From: Thalassotalea crassostreae
GTDB lineage: Bacteria > Pseudomonadota > Gammaproteobacteria > Enterobacterales > Alteromonadaceae
Direction of reading: 5' to 3'
Assembly: GCF_001831495.1 (NCBI RefSeq)
Contig: NZ_CP017689.1
Coordinates: 1,860,001 to 1,924,000 of the forward strand
DNA: 64,000 nt
In this document: positions 56,255 through 64,000 of the stretch, piece after piece
Layout: each line of letters begins with the position of its first letter
Numbering within the stretch: position 1 is the stretch's first letter
The notes under the pieces: generated by a model
The model's input: the letters and a program-made list of their open reading frames with translations, nothing else
Told to the model about the DNA's origin: nothing
Databases searched by the model: none
Program-made: the position numbers and the translations under genes

Positions 56255-56329
56255 CTTATACCATTGACAAGTTGTACTGTTGAAGTCGCTAGGTATCACA
56301 AAAAATAAAAATAATATTCGAGGTCTATT

Positions 56330-57799
56330 TTGCAAGAAATTGTTAATTTTCTAAATGGAATCATTTGGAGCCCAGCCCTAATTTATGGTTGTTTGGCTGC
56401 TGGCTTATTTTTCTCTATTAAAACACGTTTTGTACAAATTCGATTTTTTAGAGAAATGTATCAATTACTTTTGTCAGGGAAAAGCTCTGAAAAAGGTATT
56501 TCATCTTTTCAGGCACTTGCTGTTTCACTGTCTGGCCGAGTAGGTACAGGTAATATAGCAGGTGTTGCCGCAGCAATAGGTTTTGGTGGTCCAGGCGCCG
56601 TATTTTGGATGTGGGTTGTAGCCTTTTTAGGTGCATCGACAGCTTATGTAGAATCTACATTAGCGCAAATATACAAAGAAGATGATGATGGACAATACCG
56701 CGGTGGTCCAGCTTACTATATTGAAAAAGCTATGGGGCAAAAGTGGTACGCATGGATATTTGCAATCGCAACGATTTTAGCCTGTGGTTTACTGTTACCT
56801 ATGGTCCAATCAAACGGTATCGGTGAAGCCATTGAAACTGCGTTTGGCAGTGGCGGTACAATGGACACTGCGTTAGGCGTGATAAGCTATGCTAAAATTT
56901 ATACTGCGACAGGTATTGTACTTTTATTAGGCTTTATTATTTTTGGTGGTGTTAAGCGTATCGCTAACTTCACTCAAGTTGTTGTACCATTTATGGCGCT
57001 AGCTTATATCTTGATTTCATTGGTGATCATCGGTTTACACATTGACCAGTTACCAGGTGTTTTCATGTTAATCGTTGGTGATGCATTTACGCCAATGGCC
57101 GGAGTTGGTGCTGCGATAGGTTGGGGTGTTAAGCGTGGAGTTTACTCTAATGAAGCAGGTCAAGGTACAGGTCCTCACGCTGCCGCAGCTGCAGAAGTTG
57201 ATCATCCTGCACAACAAGGTTTAGTACAGGCATTCTCTGTTTACATTGATACTTTATTCGTATGTTCAGCTACTGCGTTTATGATTTTGATCACTGGTGC
57301 ATACAATGTACACCCAGAGGGTCAAGTATTCTTAGTTCAAAACCTTTCTGCGGATGTTGTTATCAACGGTCCTGCATTTACTCAAATGGCAGTTGATAGT
57401 GTATTTACAGGTGTTGGTAAACCATTTATCGCTTTAGCATTATTCTTCTTCGCTTTTACAACGATATTGGCTTATTACTTTATAGCTGAAAACAATGTCG
57501 CTTATATAAAACGTACGATTAAAGTACCAGGATTAATCTTTGCTCTTAAAGTAATGATTATGTCAGCGACTTTTTACGGAACGGTAAAAGCGGCGGATAT
57601 TGCTTGGGGCATGGGGGATATCGGCGTTGGTTTAATGGCATGGTTAAATATCGTTGGTATATTGATCATATATTTCATGGCTAAACCTGCCATGAAAGCT
57701 TTGAAAGATTATGAGCAACAACGAAAAGCTGGCGTTGAAAAGTATAGCTTTGATCCCGAAAAGCTTGGTATTAAAAACGCTGATTTTTGGAAAAAATAG
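56330..57799 (+). CDS. Sodium:alanine/glycine symporter (AGCS family)
   Basis: 489 residues with about ten or eleven membrane helices. AGCS signatures: FQALAVSLSGRVGTGNIAGV near residue 60 and AAIGWGVKRGVYSNEAGQGTGPHAAA near 265. It imports alanine, glycine or similar amino acids with sodium. The start is TTG at 56330 with GAGG seven bases upstream, and MQEIVNFLNGIIWSP is a good family start. Single gene, followed by a strong terminator. Confidence 0.95.
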   Translation: MQEIVNFLNGIIWSPALIYGCLAAGLFFSIKTRFVQIRFFREMYQLLLSGKSSEKGISSFQALAVSLSGRVGTGNIAGVAAAIGFGGPGAVFWMWVVAFLGASTAYVESTLAQIYKEDDDGQYRGGPAYYIEKAMGQKWYAWIFAIATILACGLLLPMVQSNGIGEAIETAFGSGGTMDTALGVISYAKIYTATGIVLLLGFIIFGGVKRIANFTQVVVPFMALAYILISLVIIGLHIDQLPGVFMLIVGDAFTPMAGVGAAIGWGVKRGVYSNEAGQGTGPHAAAAAEVDHPAQQGLVQAFSVYIDTLFVCSATAFMILITGAYNVHPEGQVFLVQNLSADVVINGPAFTQMAVDSVFTGVGKPFIALALFFFAFTTILAYYFIAENNVAYIKRTIKVPGLIFALKVMIMSATFYGTVKAADIAWGMGDIGVGLMAWLNIVGILIIYFMAKPAMKALKDYEQQRKAGVEKYSFDPEKLGIKNADFWKK

Positions 57800-57830
57800 T
57801 AATTTTTAGCGTTTAGTAAAAATTATCTTA

Positions 57831-57859
57831 AAAAACACCCGTACAGGGTGTTTTTTTTT
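57831..57859 (+). terminator. Terminator of the symporter gene
   Basis: AAAAACACCC (57831-57840), loop GTACA, GGGTGTTTTT (57846-57855) and further T. Confidence 0.92.
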
Positions 57860-57925
57860 CATATATTGGTAAAATTAGCTAATTATACCAATTAATAATT
57901 ATGTTCGGGTTTAAAAGAGGGCCGT

Positions 57926-58249
57926 ATGGCATTAATCAATTGTCCAAAATGTTCAACTCGTATTTCGTCAAAAGCAGCTGTATGCACTAACTGCCAAACT
58001 GTTTTAGCTGATATGAATGAAGAGCAACGTCACAATCTTCAACAGATGACTAAGCTAGAAAAGTCACAAAAATTACTTAATCATTCTATGATTGCAATGT
58101 TTATATTTTGTGGCGGTATCGGTTCTATGTACTGGGGAGATCCTGCCCCTGATTCACTGCAATCAAGTCTTGCCATGGGAACTGCTGTTGTTGGTTTCGT
58201 GTGGTATATCGTAAACCGTGCTCGTATTATTTTATTAAAGCGTAAGTAG
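57926..58249 (+). CDS. Zinc-ribbon membrane protein
   Basis: 107 residues. A zinc ribbon at the N-terminus (CPKC at 6-9, CTNC at 20-23), a helical linker, then two hydrophobic helices (about 52-70 and 81-98) and a basic end LLKRK. AGAGGG precedes the ATG by five bases. The function is unknown. It heads the tight run with yeaC and the DUF349 gene (six-base gap, then an overlap). Confidence 0.82.
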   Translation: MALINCPKCSTRISSKAAVCTNCQTVLADMNEEQRHNLQQMTKLEKSQKLLNHSMIAMFIFCGGIGSMYWGDPAPDSLQSSLAMGTAVVGFVWYIVNRARIILLKRK

Positions 58250-58255
58250 AACGAA

Positions 58256-58573
58256 ATGAATGTAATTGAATTAGTCGATAATATGAGTGAAGAAATGTAC
58301 CTTCGCTTGAAACATGCAGCTGAGACCGGCAAGTGGCCAGAAGGTACACCAGTAGAACAAGCTCAACGTGATTCTGCGATGCAATTGTCGATGGCGTATC
58401 AAGCGAGAAAACTAGATAGTGACCAAATGCTGACGATAGGTAGTGATGGCGAGATTGTTCATAAATCTAAAGCTGAATTAAAACAACAATTTAAGAAGTC
58501 TAGTGTAGCACGCCAAGACAGTACAGATGCTAGTAAAACTAGCGACAATATCGCAAGGTTTACTGATTTATGA
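58256..58573 (+). CDS. yeaC: DUF1315 protein YeaC
   Basis: 105 residues. The first 80 match YeaC: MSEEMYLRLKHAAETGKWPEG, then AMQLSMAYQARKL and a GSDGEIVHKSKAELKQQF tail. A further 20 polar residues extend the C-terminus. Function unknown. Six bases after the zinc-ribbon gene, and it overlaps the DUF349 gene by four bases (ATGA). Confidence 0.9.
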   Translation: MNVIELVDNMSEEMYLRLKHAAETGKWPEGTPVEQAQRDSAMQLSMAYQARKLDSDQMLTIGSDGEIVHKSKAELKQQFKKSSVARQDSTDASKTSDNIARFTDL

Positions 58574-61365
58574 TTCTAGATAAATTCTTTAAAGCAAAAT
58601 GGCAGAGTAAAGACGCTAATGTGCGAGTTCTGGCCATAAATGAATTCAGCTTAACCGCAGAAAATAATGAAATAATCAAACAGTTAATTGCTAATGATCC
58701 GAGTGAACTAGTACGTCGAACAGGACTCATTAAACTAAACCAGTTTGATGTTTTTATAGATGCAGCTCACAACAATAGTAACAATCAGATAAAGCAGTTT
58801 GCTCGTGAGCGAAGCGAACAATGTATCTTAAACAATGAAGCTAATCTTCAGCAAAAGAAATCCTACCTAGAGTCATGTAATAAATCAGGATTTATCGAAC
58901 AATGGTTGATGGTTGAGCATGATCATCAACTAATAAAAAGCATACTGAACAAAGTAAATAAGCCAAGCTTATTAGGTCAGTATCTATTAAAAACTAGCAA
59001 TTTTGATTTACAAGACGAACTTTTATCTCGGTTAACAGATTTAAACTTGGTTGAAAAATTAGTTAAGAAAGCAAGTGATGATAAATTAGTTTCAAAATTA
59101 ACTACCATCGCGAAACGGTTGAAAGAGCAAGCAGAAAAACCAGAAAAATTAACAAAAGAAATACAGTTGTTGTTATCTAAATTCTTGGCTTTAAAAGAGC
59201 AGCATGACTATGAACTCGTCGTTGCTAGACGTAATGAAATTGAACAACAATGGCAAACAGCAAATAAAGAAATCGACTGTTTAAGTACTGACGAACAGCA
59301 ACTGATTTTTGATAAATATGAAAATATTAAGCAACAAATAAATAAACATTTTGCCCCGCTTGAAGAGGCTTATAGACACCAACAAGCCGTTGCTGAGCAG
59401 AAACAAAAACAATTACAGTATCAACAACAATTTACGAGTAAAATTGAATCAATTTCTCATCAGATAAGCGATGCAGTATTTAAAAATACAGATTTAGATC
59501 AAAGTGTTGTACGTGATGAGTTAATGCAATTAGAAAAAGATATTGGCCGATCTACATTAGATGAAGCGGCCAAAAAAACGATATTAGAACAGACCAAACA
59601 ACTTATTAAAAAGCTGAATCAGTTACCTGAAGTTGCTGAATCAGTGAGTCAAGCAACGTCACTGATCTCTAAGTTATCAACGCTTGCATTACCTCAAAAC
59701 TTGGAAGAGTTAAATCAACGAGCGCCAGTATTTTATGAATGGAAAGCTCAATGGAAAAAGATCAATGAACTGGCAAACGAAATTTTACCGGTTTCAATTA
59801 CGGCTGCCCGCGATGAATTAATTAAAAATTGGCAACAAGCATTAAAGCCTCTATCGAAAGAACAACATGAATTATTTGACCATGTATGCCGGAAAATAGC
59901 GGAATTAAAGCGTTTGATTAACGGTGGAAAATATAAATCTGCGTTTGGTTTACACAAGAAACTCACATTTACGATACTTGACCTTTCTGCATCACAACAA
60001 CAGAAAATTGAAAAAGAGTTTTCTGTTGTTAGTGACAAAATTAAGGAACTTCATGAACTAGAATCTTTTGTTGTCACGCCAAGAAAACAACAGGTAATAG
60101 AAGACGTTCAAATGTTGGTGGAGAAGCCAATAACCAATATAGCTGAGCAATCGAATAAAGTTAAAGAATTTCGTCGTATCTGGAATAGCTTAGGGCATGC
60201 CGATGAAGCATTAGAGCACGAGTTAAATGCTAAGTTTAATGAGCTTTGTGAACTGGCATTTGCACCATGTCGTGAGTATTATGCGAAGCAAGGTGAAGTC
60301 AGAAAGCAACATCTAGCAGATAAGAAACTATTATTGCAACAGATAGAGGCGCTGCTGAACGATACTAAATTAGAAAATGATGAATCAATCAATTGGCGTC
60401 AAATTGATACTAAATTGCATAAATTAATAACCGCTTGGCGAAAAGTTGGAGAAGTCGATAGGGATGAATATGAATCGTTACAAGAGCAATATAAGGCGCT
60501 AATAAACCCAATAAAACAGGGCATCCATCAGTATCAAAATACTAATGCGGAGCTTAAGCAAAATATTATCGATAAGGCAAAGGGGCTGGTAAATTCGGAC
60601 GATACATTTAGTGCAACAAATGAACTAAAGAATTTACAAAGCAAGTGGAAGACAATAGGCTTCGCAGGTCCTCATAAAGATAATTCTTTATGGCAATCAT
60701 TTCGTAAAGTAAATGATCAAGTATTTAATAAACGAGATGATGTTGTAAAACAACAGCAGCAAGAAGAACAACAACAAATACGCCAGTTAAACGAGCAATT
60801 TTCTATAATAGAAGCTCAGCTTAACACCGCGAATACGAAACAAGAGTTAACTAAAACACTAGCAGATTTTAAACAATTACTTGTGACTGTCAAAACTGAA
60901 AAAGTCCAGGATAAGGGGTTGCTTAATAAAATCACGAGTTCGATAAAGCATTCAGAAAACAAATTAGATGCTCTGAAAGTGGAAAAGTCTCGTTTACAAA
61001 TACAGTCTTTGTTTAATCTATTTAGTGCAATAAAACATGACACGCCATTTGAAGAATTAACTAACATTGAAGAGTTTTCCAATGTATCTAAACAGTGGCA
61101 AAAAGTTCTGAGCAATAGTTGTAAGACGGCAGATGATAAGCAGCGAGAAATAATTACCTTGGAGCTGGAAATTTTATCGAACACTGAATCTCCAAAAAAG
61201 GATCAAGAGCAGCGAATGCAAGTGCAGGTTCAATTGCTAACGCAAAAGCTTAATCAAGGTAGTAAGCAAAGTCTAGAAGACAAATTAGCACAGTGGTTTG
61301 AGTGCGGCGCTATTGGAAATCAATTAGAGCTCTTAGAGCGAGTAAAGGGCATATTTATTCGCTAG
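58570..61365 (+). CDS. DUF349 domain protein, large coiled coil
   Basis: 931 residues. The N-terminus (about 1-110) looks like helical repeats, with WQSKDANVRVLAINEFSL. Most of the remainder is coiled coil with several DUF349 units; these carry the pattern W(R)xVGEVDRDEYESL and LQSKWKTIGFAGPHKDNSLWQSFR. A glutamine-rich tract lies near residues 720-735. Related proteins sit beside yeaC in Alteromonadales, but no function is established. Cytoplasmic by sequence. It ends at a strong terminator shared with sppA. Confidence 0.88.
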   Translation: MILDKFFKAKWQSKDANVRVLAINEFSLTAENNEIIKQLIANDPSELVRRTGLIKLNQFDVFIDAAHNNSNNQIKQFARERSEQCILNNEANLQQKKSYLESCNKSGFIEQWLMVEHDHQLIKSILNKVNKPSLLGQYLLKTSNFDLQDELLSRLTDLNLVEKLVKKASDDKLVSKLTTIAKRLKEQAEKPEKLTKEIQLLLSKFLALKEQHDYELVVARRNEIEQQWQTANKEIDCLSTDEQQLIFDKYENIKQQINKHFAPLEEAYRHQQAVAEQKQKQLQYQQQFTSKIESISHQISDAVFKNTDLDQSVVRDELMQLEKDIGRSTLDEAAKKTILEQTKQLIKKLNQLPEVAESVSQATSLISKLSTLALPQNLEELNQRAPVFYEWKAQWKKINELANEILPVSITAARDELIKNWQQALKPLSKEQHELFDHVCRKIAELKRLINGGKYKSAFGLHKKLTFTILDLSASQQQKIEKEFSVVSDKIKELHELESFVVTPRKQQVIEDVQMLVEKPITNIAEQSNKVKEFRRIWNSLGHADEALEHELNAKFNELCELAFAPCREYYAKQGEVRKQHLADKKLLLQQIEALLNDTKLENDESINWRQIDTKLHKLITAWRKVGEVDRDEYESLQEQYKALINPIKQGIHQYQNTNAELKQNIIDKAKGLVNSDDTFSATNELKNLQSKWKTIGFAGPHKDNSLWQSFRKVNDQVFNKRDDVVKQQQQEEQQQIRQLNEQFSIIEAQLNTANTKQELTKTLADFKQLLVTVKTEKVQDKGLLNKITSSIKHSENKLDALKVEKSRLQIQSLFNLFSAIKHDTPFEELTNIEEFSNVSKQWQKVLSNSCKTADDKQREIITLELEILSNTESPKKDQEQRMQVQVQLLTQKLNQGSKQSLEDKLAQWFECGAIGNQLELLERVKGIFIR

Positions 61366-61411
61366 AGTGATTCGTTACTTGCTCACATTTTTAAATCAAT
61401 ATATATATAAT

Positions 61412-61437
61412 AAAAAAGCTCCTAAGGGAGCTTTTTT
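61412..61437. terminator. Bidirectional terminator between DUF349 gene and sppA
   Basis: AAAAAAGCTCC (61412-61422), loop TAAG, GGAGCTTTTTT (61427-61437), an 11-bp perfect stem between converging genes. Confidence 0.93.
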
Positions 61438-61473
61438 ATTTTCTAATTTACTACTTTGAAATCAGTGAATTGA

Positions 61474-63342
61474 TTAATTTAATTCACAGGTTAAACAGAA
61501 TGAATAGATACCGTTTGGATCGTTTAATTGATTAATTTGTTCAAACTCATTAACCAGTTTAACAATTTGCTGTTTCAAAGAAGGATGAACCTTAGTTAAT
61601 TCACTTTCCTGCTCTGGTAAATAAGCCATAGCGTTATCAAGGAATCCTTGTAAAAATAAGTCTCGGGCGCTTAATTCCTTTTCAATTAACCAAGTGTCAT
61701 ATACTGACAGTCCTGCACGTTCCGCAGCAGCCGCAATCGCATCATCTAAGTTACCAAGTTTATCAACTAGTCCTAGTTCTTGTGCTTTAGCGCCGGTCCA
61801 CACTCGACCTTGTGCTATGTTATCAACCTCTTCAGGGGTCATATTTCGTTGTTCAGCAACCATAGTAATAAAGCTCTTGTACCCACGGTTGATGCTAGTT
61901 TGAATTATATTACCTACATCTTTACTTAATGGTCGCGTAGGTGAAATGCCTGCTAGATCAGTTGTTGCAATGCCATCGGTATGAATACCGATTTTATCAA
62001 GCGCATTTTCAAAGCTTAAGAACATACCAAAGATACCAATAGAGCCAGTAATGGTATTTGGAGAAGCCCATATTTCGTTAGCTGAAGCTGAGATCCAGTA
62101 ACCACCAGACGCCGCGTAGTTTGCCATTGAAGCAATTACAGGTTTACCTGACGCTTTGATTAACTCTACTTCTTGACGAATAATTTCTGATGCATAAGCG
62201 CTTCCGCCACCGCTATCAACACGTAATACAACAGCTTTAACTTTGTCATCTAATCGAGCTTTGCGAAGTAGTTTAGCCGTTGAATCACCACCGATAGTGC
62301 CCGGTGGTTGATGGCCGTTTAAGATATTACCTTTAGCAATAATCACTGCAACTTTGTCAGTCATTGGATTAACCATTGGGTAAGGGTTCTTAGTTGCCTT
62401 TAAGTAAGCACTGAAGTCAATTTGGCTATAATGACTACCATTTTTAGATTTTCCTACTTCACCAATCATGGTCAAGCGGATTTCTTCACGAGTCTTGAGT
62501 TCATCAACAAAACCATTGTCTAGAGCGTATTGGGCGAAACTGCCTTCTGCTTTTTCAAGTTTTGCTAAGAATCCTTGTGCTGTTTCATCAATTTGATCGG
62601 TACTCAGGTTTCGGTTGGTAGAAACATCCTCTTTATAACTTGCCCATAACTGGTCTAGCCATGCTCGATTAGCAACTTTGGCAGGTTCAGACATATCATC
62701 ACGAATAAATGGTTCTATGGCTGACTTATATGTACCAACTTTGAATATATGAGGCGTAACGTTTAGTTTCTCTAGTGCAGATTTGAAATAGGTACGGTAT
62801 CTACCATAACCTTCAAGCATAACCGCGCCTTCTGGGTTGATCCATACTTTATCTGCGTAAGACGCTAAATAGAATTGATTTTGGTTAAAGTAATCACCGT
62901 AGGCAAAGACCGGTTTTCCTGAGTCTTTGAAGCGATTAATGGCAGCACCAACTTCCTGTAAATGATGTAAGCCAGCACTTCTTAAGTTTTGCGGGTAAAT
63001 CACAAGCGCTTTGATATTTGAATCATCTTTAGCGTTGTTTAACGTATTAATAATATCAGCTAACAATATTTCAGGGTTTTCTTCTTCGCCGCCCAATGCT
63101 TCTTGCATTAATGCTTCTTGTGGGTCAACACGACGTTTTTGTTCAACAATATCACCTTTTAAGTCAAGGACTAATGCTGTGTTGACGGGAACTACTACTT
63201 GATCAGAATCATCAAATAATGCGCTAAAAATGAAGAACAGTAACCCAAAGAATATAAGGTTAACTATAATTTTTCTGGCGGTGTTTATAATTCGCCAAAG
63301 TTTAGAAAATACTTTTTTAATAACACTTGGTTTTTCAGACAT
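61474..63342 (-). CDS. sppA: Signal peptide peptidase SppA (67K type)
   Basis: 622 residues (E. coli 618). One N-terminal membrane anchor (about 25-45). Two tandem Clp/crotonase-like domains. The catalytic pair is K206 (GTYKSAIEPF) and S412 (YAASGGYWIS), as at K209 and S409 in E. coli. It degrades cleaved signal peptides at the periplasmic side of the inner membrane. The ATG at 63342 is preceded by AGGATA on the coding strand. Single gene, divergent from the DoxX gene. Confidence 0.96.
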   Translation of the reverse strand: MSEKPSVIKKVFSKLWRIINTARKIIVNLIFFGLLFFIFSALFDDSDQVVVPVNTALVLDLKGDIVEQKRRVDPQEALMQEALGGEEENPEILLADIINTLNNAKDDSNIKALVIYPQNLRSAGLHHLQEVGAAINRFKDSGKPVFAYGDYFNQNQFYLASYADKVWINPEGAVMLEGYGRYRTYFKSALEKLNVTPHIFKVGTYKSAIEPFIRDDMSEPAKVANRAWLDQLWASYKEDVSTNRNLSTDQIDETAQGFLAKLEKAEGSFAQYALDNGFVDELKTREEIRLTMIGEVGKSKNGSHYSQIDFSAYLKATKNPYPMVNPMTDKVAVIIAKGNILNGHQPPGTIGGDSTAKLLRKARLDDKVKAVVLRVDSGGGSAYASEIIRQEVELIKASGKPVIASMANYAASGGYWISASANEIWASPNTITGSIGIFGMFLSFENALDKIGIHTDGIATTDLAGISPTRPLSKDVGNIIQTSINRGYKSFITMVAEQRNMTPEEVDNIAQGRVWTGAKAQELGLVDKLGNLDDAIAAAAERAGLSVYDTWLIEKELSARDLFLQGFLDNAMAYLPEQESELTKVHPSLKQQIVKLVNEFEQINQLNDPNGIYSFCLTCELN

Positions 63343-63530
63343 ATATCCTCACGTCTTTACTACTATCAGCTAAATAATACACAGCAATTGAGAAAAAAGC
63401 AGGGGTAATTGTTAAATATTAAAAATTATTTACAATTTAGTTGTTTATGGTCGGGATTCGATAAAATTCATTGAAAGAAATATTGAACTACAATGTTCTT
63501 ATAGATAACACCAATTTACACTGGAACTTT

Positions 63531-64000
63531 ATGAATATCATTAATGTATATAACAATACGATAGATAAATTGCTAACCCTTGATGCCATACCTGCTATTT
63601 TGCTGCGTTTGTTTTTAGCTCCGGTATTTATTATTGCTGGTTACAATAAAATGCAATTTGGTAATGATGAGCTAAATATTCTGCAACAGTTGTTTGCTGA
63701 TCCTAGTATTGTCAGTTGGTTTGGAAATAGTGAGTGGGGTCTTGGACTGCCGTTACCTGGTTTGCTTGCCAATTTAGCTGCGTGGACAGAGTTCTTTGGT
63801 GGCTGGTTGATATTAATTGGTCTTGCTACTCGATTAATGAGCATTCCATTAATGTTTACCATGATTATTGCAGCAACGTCCGTTCACCTAGAAAATGGCT
63901 GGTACGCAGTAACGCCAACTAATGCTGATACTAGCTCTGCTAAAGTGTTTTCATGGTTAGGCTTTGATAGCGCTGACAAGAGCCTTGAAAATAGTGAAGG
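63531..64000 (+). CDS. DoxX-family membrane protein (partial, runs off the window)
   Basis: 156 complete codons are visible from ATG 63531, and the frame is still open at the window end. Membrane helices at about 20-40, 85-105 and 108-130. The DoxX pattern RLFLAPVFIIAGYNKM, then AAWTEFFGGWLILIGLATR. DoxX proteins take part in membrane redox or thiosulfate-linked processes in some bacteria, but most members are uncharacterised. CTGGAAC precedes the ATG. Divergent from sppA across about 190 bases. Confidence 0.85.
   Translation, partial: MNIINVYNNTIDKLLTLDAIPAILLRLFLAPVFIIAGYNKMQFGNDELNILQQLFADPSIVSWFGNSEWGLGLPLPGLLANLAAWTEFFGGWLILIGLATRLMSIPLMFTMIIAATSVHLENGWYAVTPTNADTSSAKVFSWLGFDSADKSLENSE

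Overview
The window is an AT-rich stretch of chromosome from a marine gammaproteobacterium, most likely order Alteromonadales and probably a Colwelliaceae relative (Colwellia or Thalassotalea type). This placement is inferred from family content: FabA, RlmKL, HrpA, SppA, HexR, a long-form GAPDH, DUF3466, DUF3718, DUF2959 and DUF349 proteins. It also fits the AT-rich intergenic DNA and the frequent TTG starts. It was not tested by any search. Almost all of the window is core or lineage-core genome. I see no phage, insertion sequence, integron, CRISPR array, secondary-metabolite cluster or defence island.

Layout. 1-5.8 kb: a membrane protein, a CadC-like regulator with a TPR-type C-terminus, DUF805, YjdM, a secreted DUF3718 protein and a CBS-domain protein. 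6-10.3 kb: hrpA and a PilZ protein. 10.4-14.1 kb: rlmI, yccX, a quinone oxidoreductase and three small proteins. 14.2-19.9 kb: an M24 peptidase-like protein, two unrecognised small proteins, a DUF3299 protein, an M19 dipeptidase-like lipoprotein and an AraC-type regulator. 20.0-20.5 kb: three identical initiator tRNA genes plus decayed tRNA fragments and repeated terminators. 20.8-26.8 kb: rlmL, a glutaredoxin-like protein, uup and a DUF3466 protein as one tight unit. 27-29.5 kb: an enoyl-CoA hydratase-like gene divergent from a LysR regulator, then fabA. 29.7-33.2 kb: a small basic protein, uvrY, uvrC and pgsA. 33.3-34.7 kb: a tRNA array (five Gly, one Cys, two Leu, three pseudo-Leu) built by segmental duplication. 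34.9-39.3 kb: a DUF2959 gene broken by one stop codon, hinT, a YkoF-like protein, a small-molecule kinase and a LytS/LytTR two-component pair. 39.3-54.1 kb: a central carbon block. 54.3-64 kb: a redoxin, an M14 carboxypeptidase, an AGCS symporter, a zinc-ribbon protein, YeaC, a DUF349 protein, sppA and the start of a DoxX protein.

The central carbon block is the most coherent unit. zwf-pgl-edd-glk-eda runs rightward and encodes glucose to pyruvate plus glyceraldehyde-3-phosphate through the Entner-Doudoroff route. hexR-pyk-pfkA runs leftward from the same intergenic region. gap and gnd diverge just downstream, and a second long GAPDH follows after msrB. The same perfect 15-bp HexR-type palindrome lies in both the hexR/zwf and gap/gnd intergenic regions, so one repressor probably coordinates both.

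I did not find a clearly new biological system. The best leads are structural: an inverted pair of REP-like hairpins with compensatory changes near 49 kb; a three-copy 24-bp motif fused to a terminator hairpin at 16.6 and 20 kb; and tRNA arrays carrying decayed copies. Other leads are a single in-frame TAG in a DUF2959 gene and an M19-family protein that seems to lack part of its metal site.
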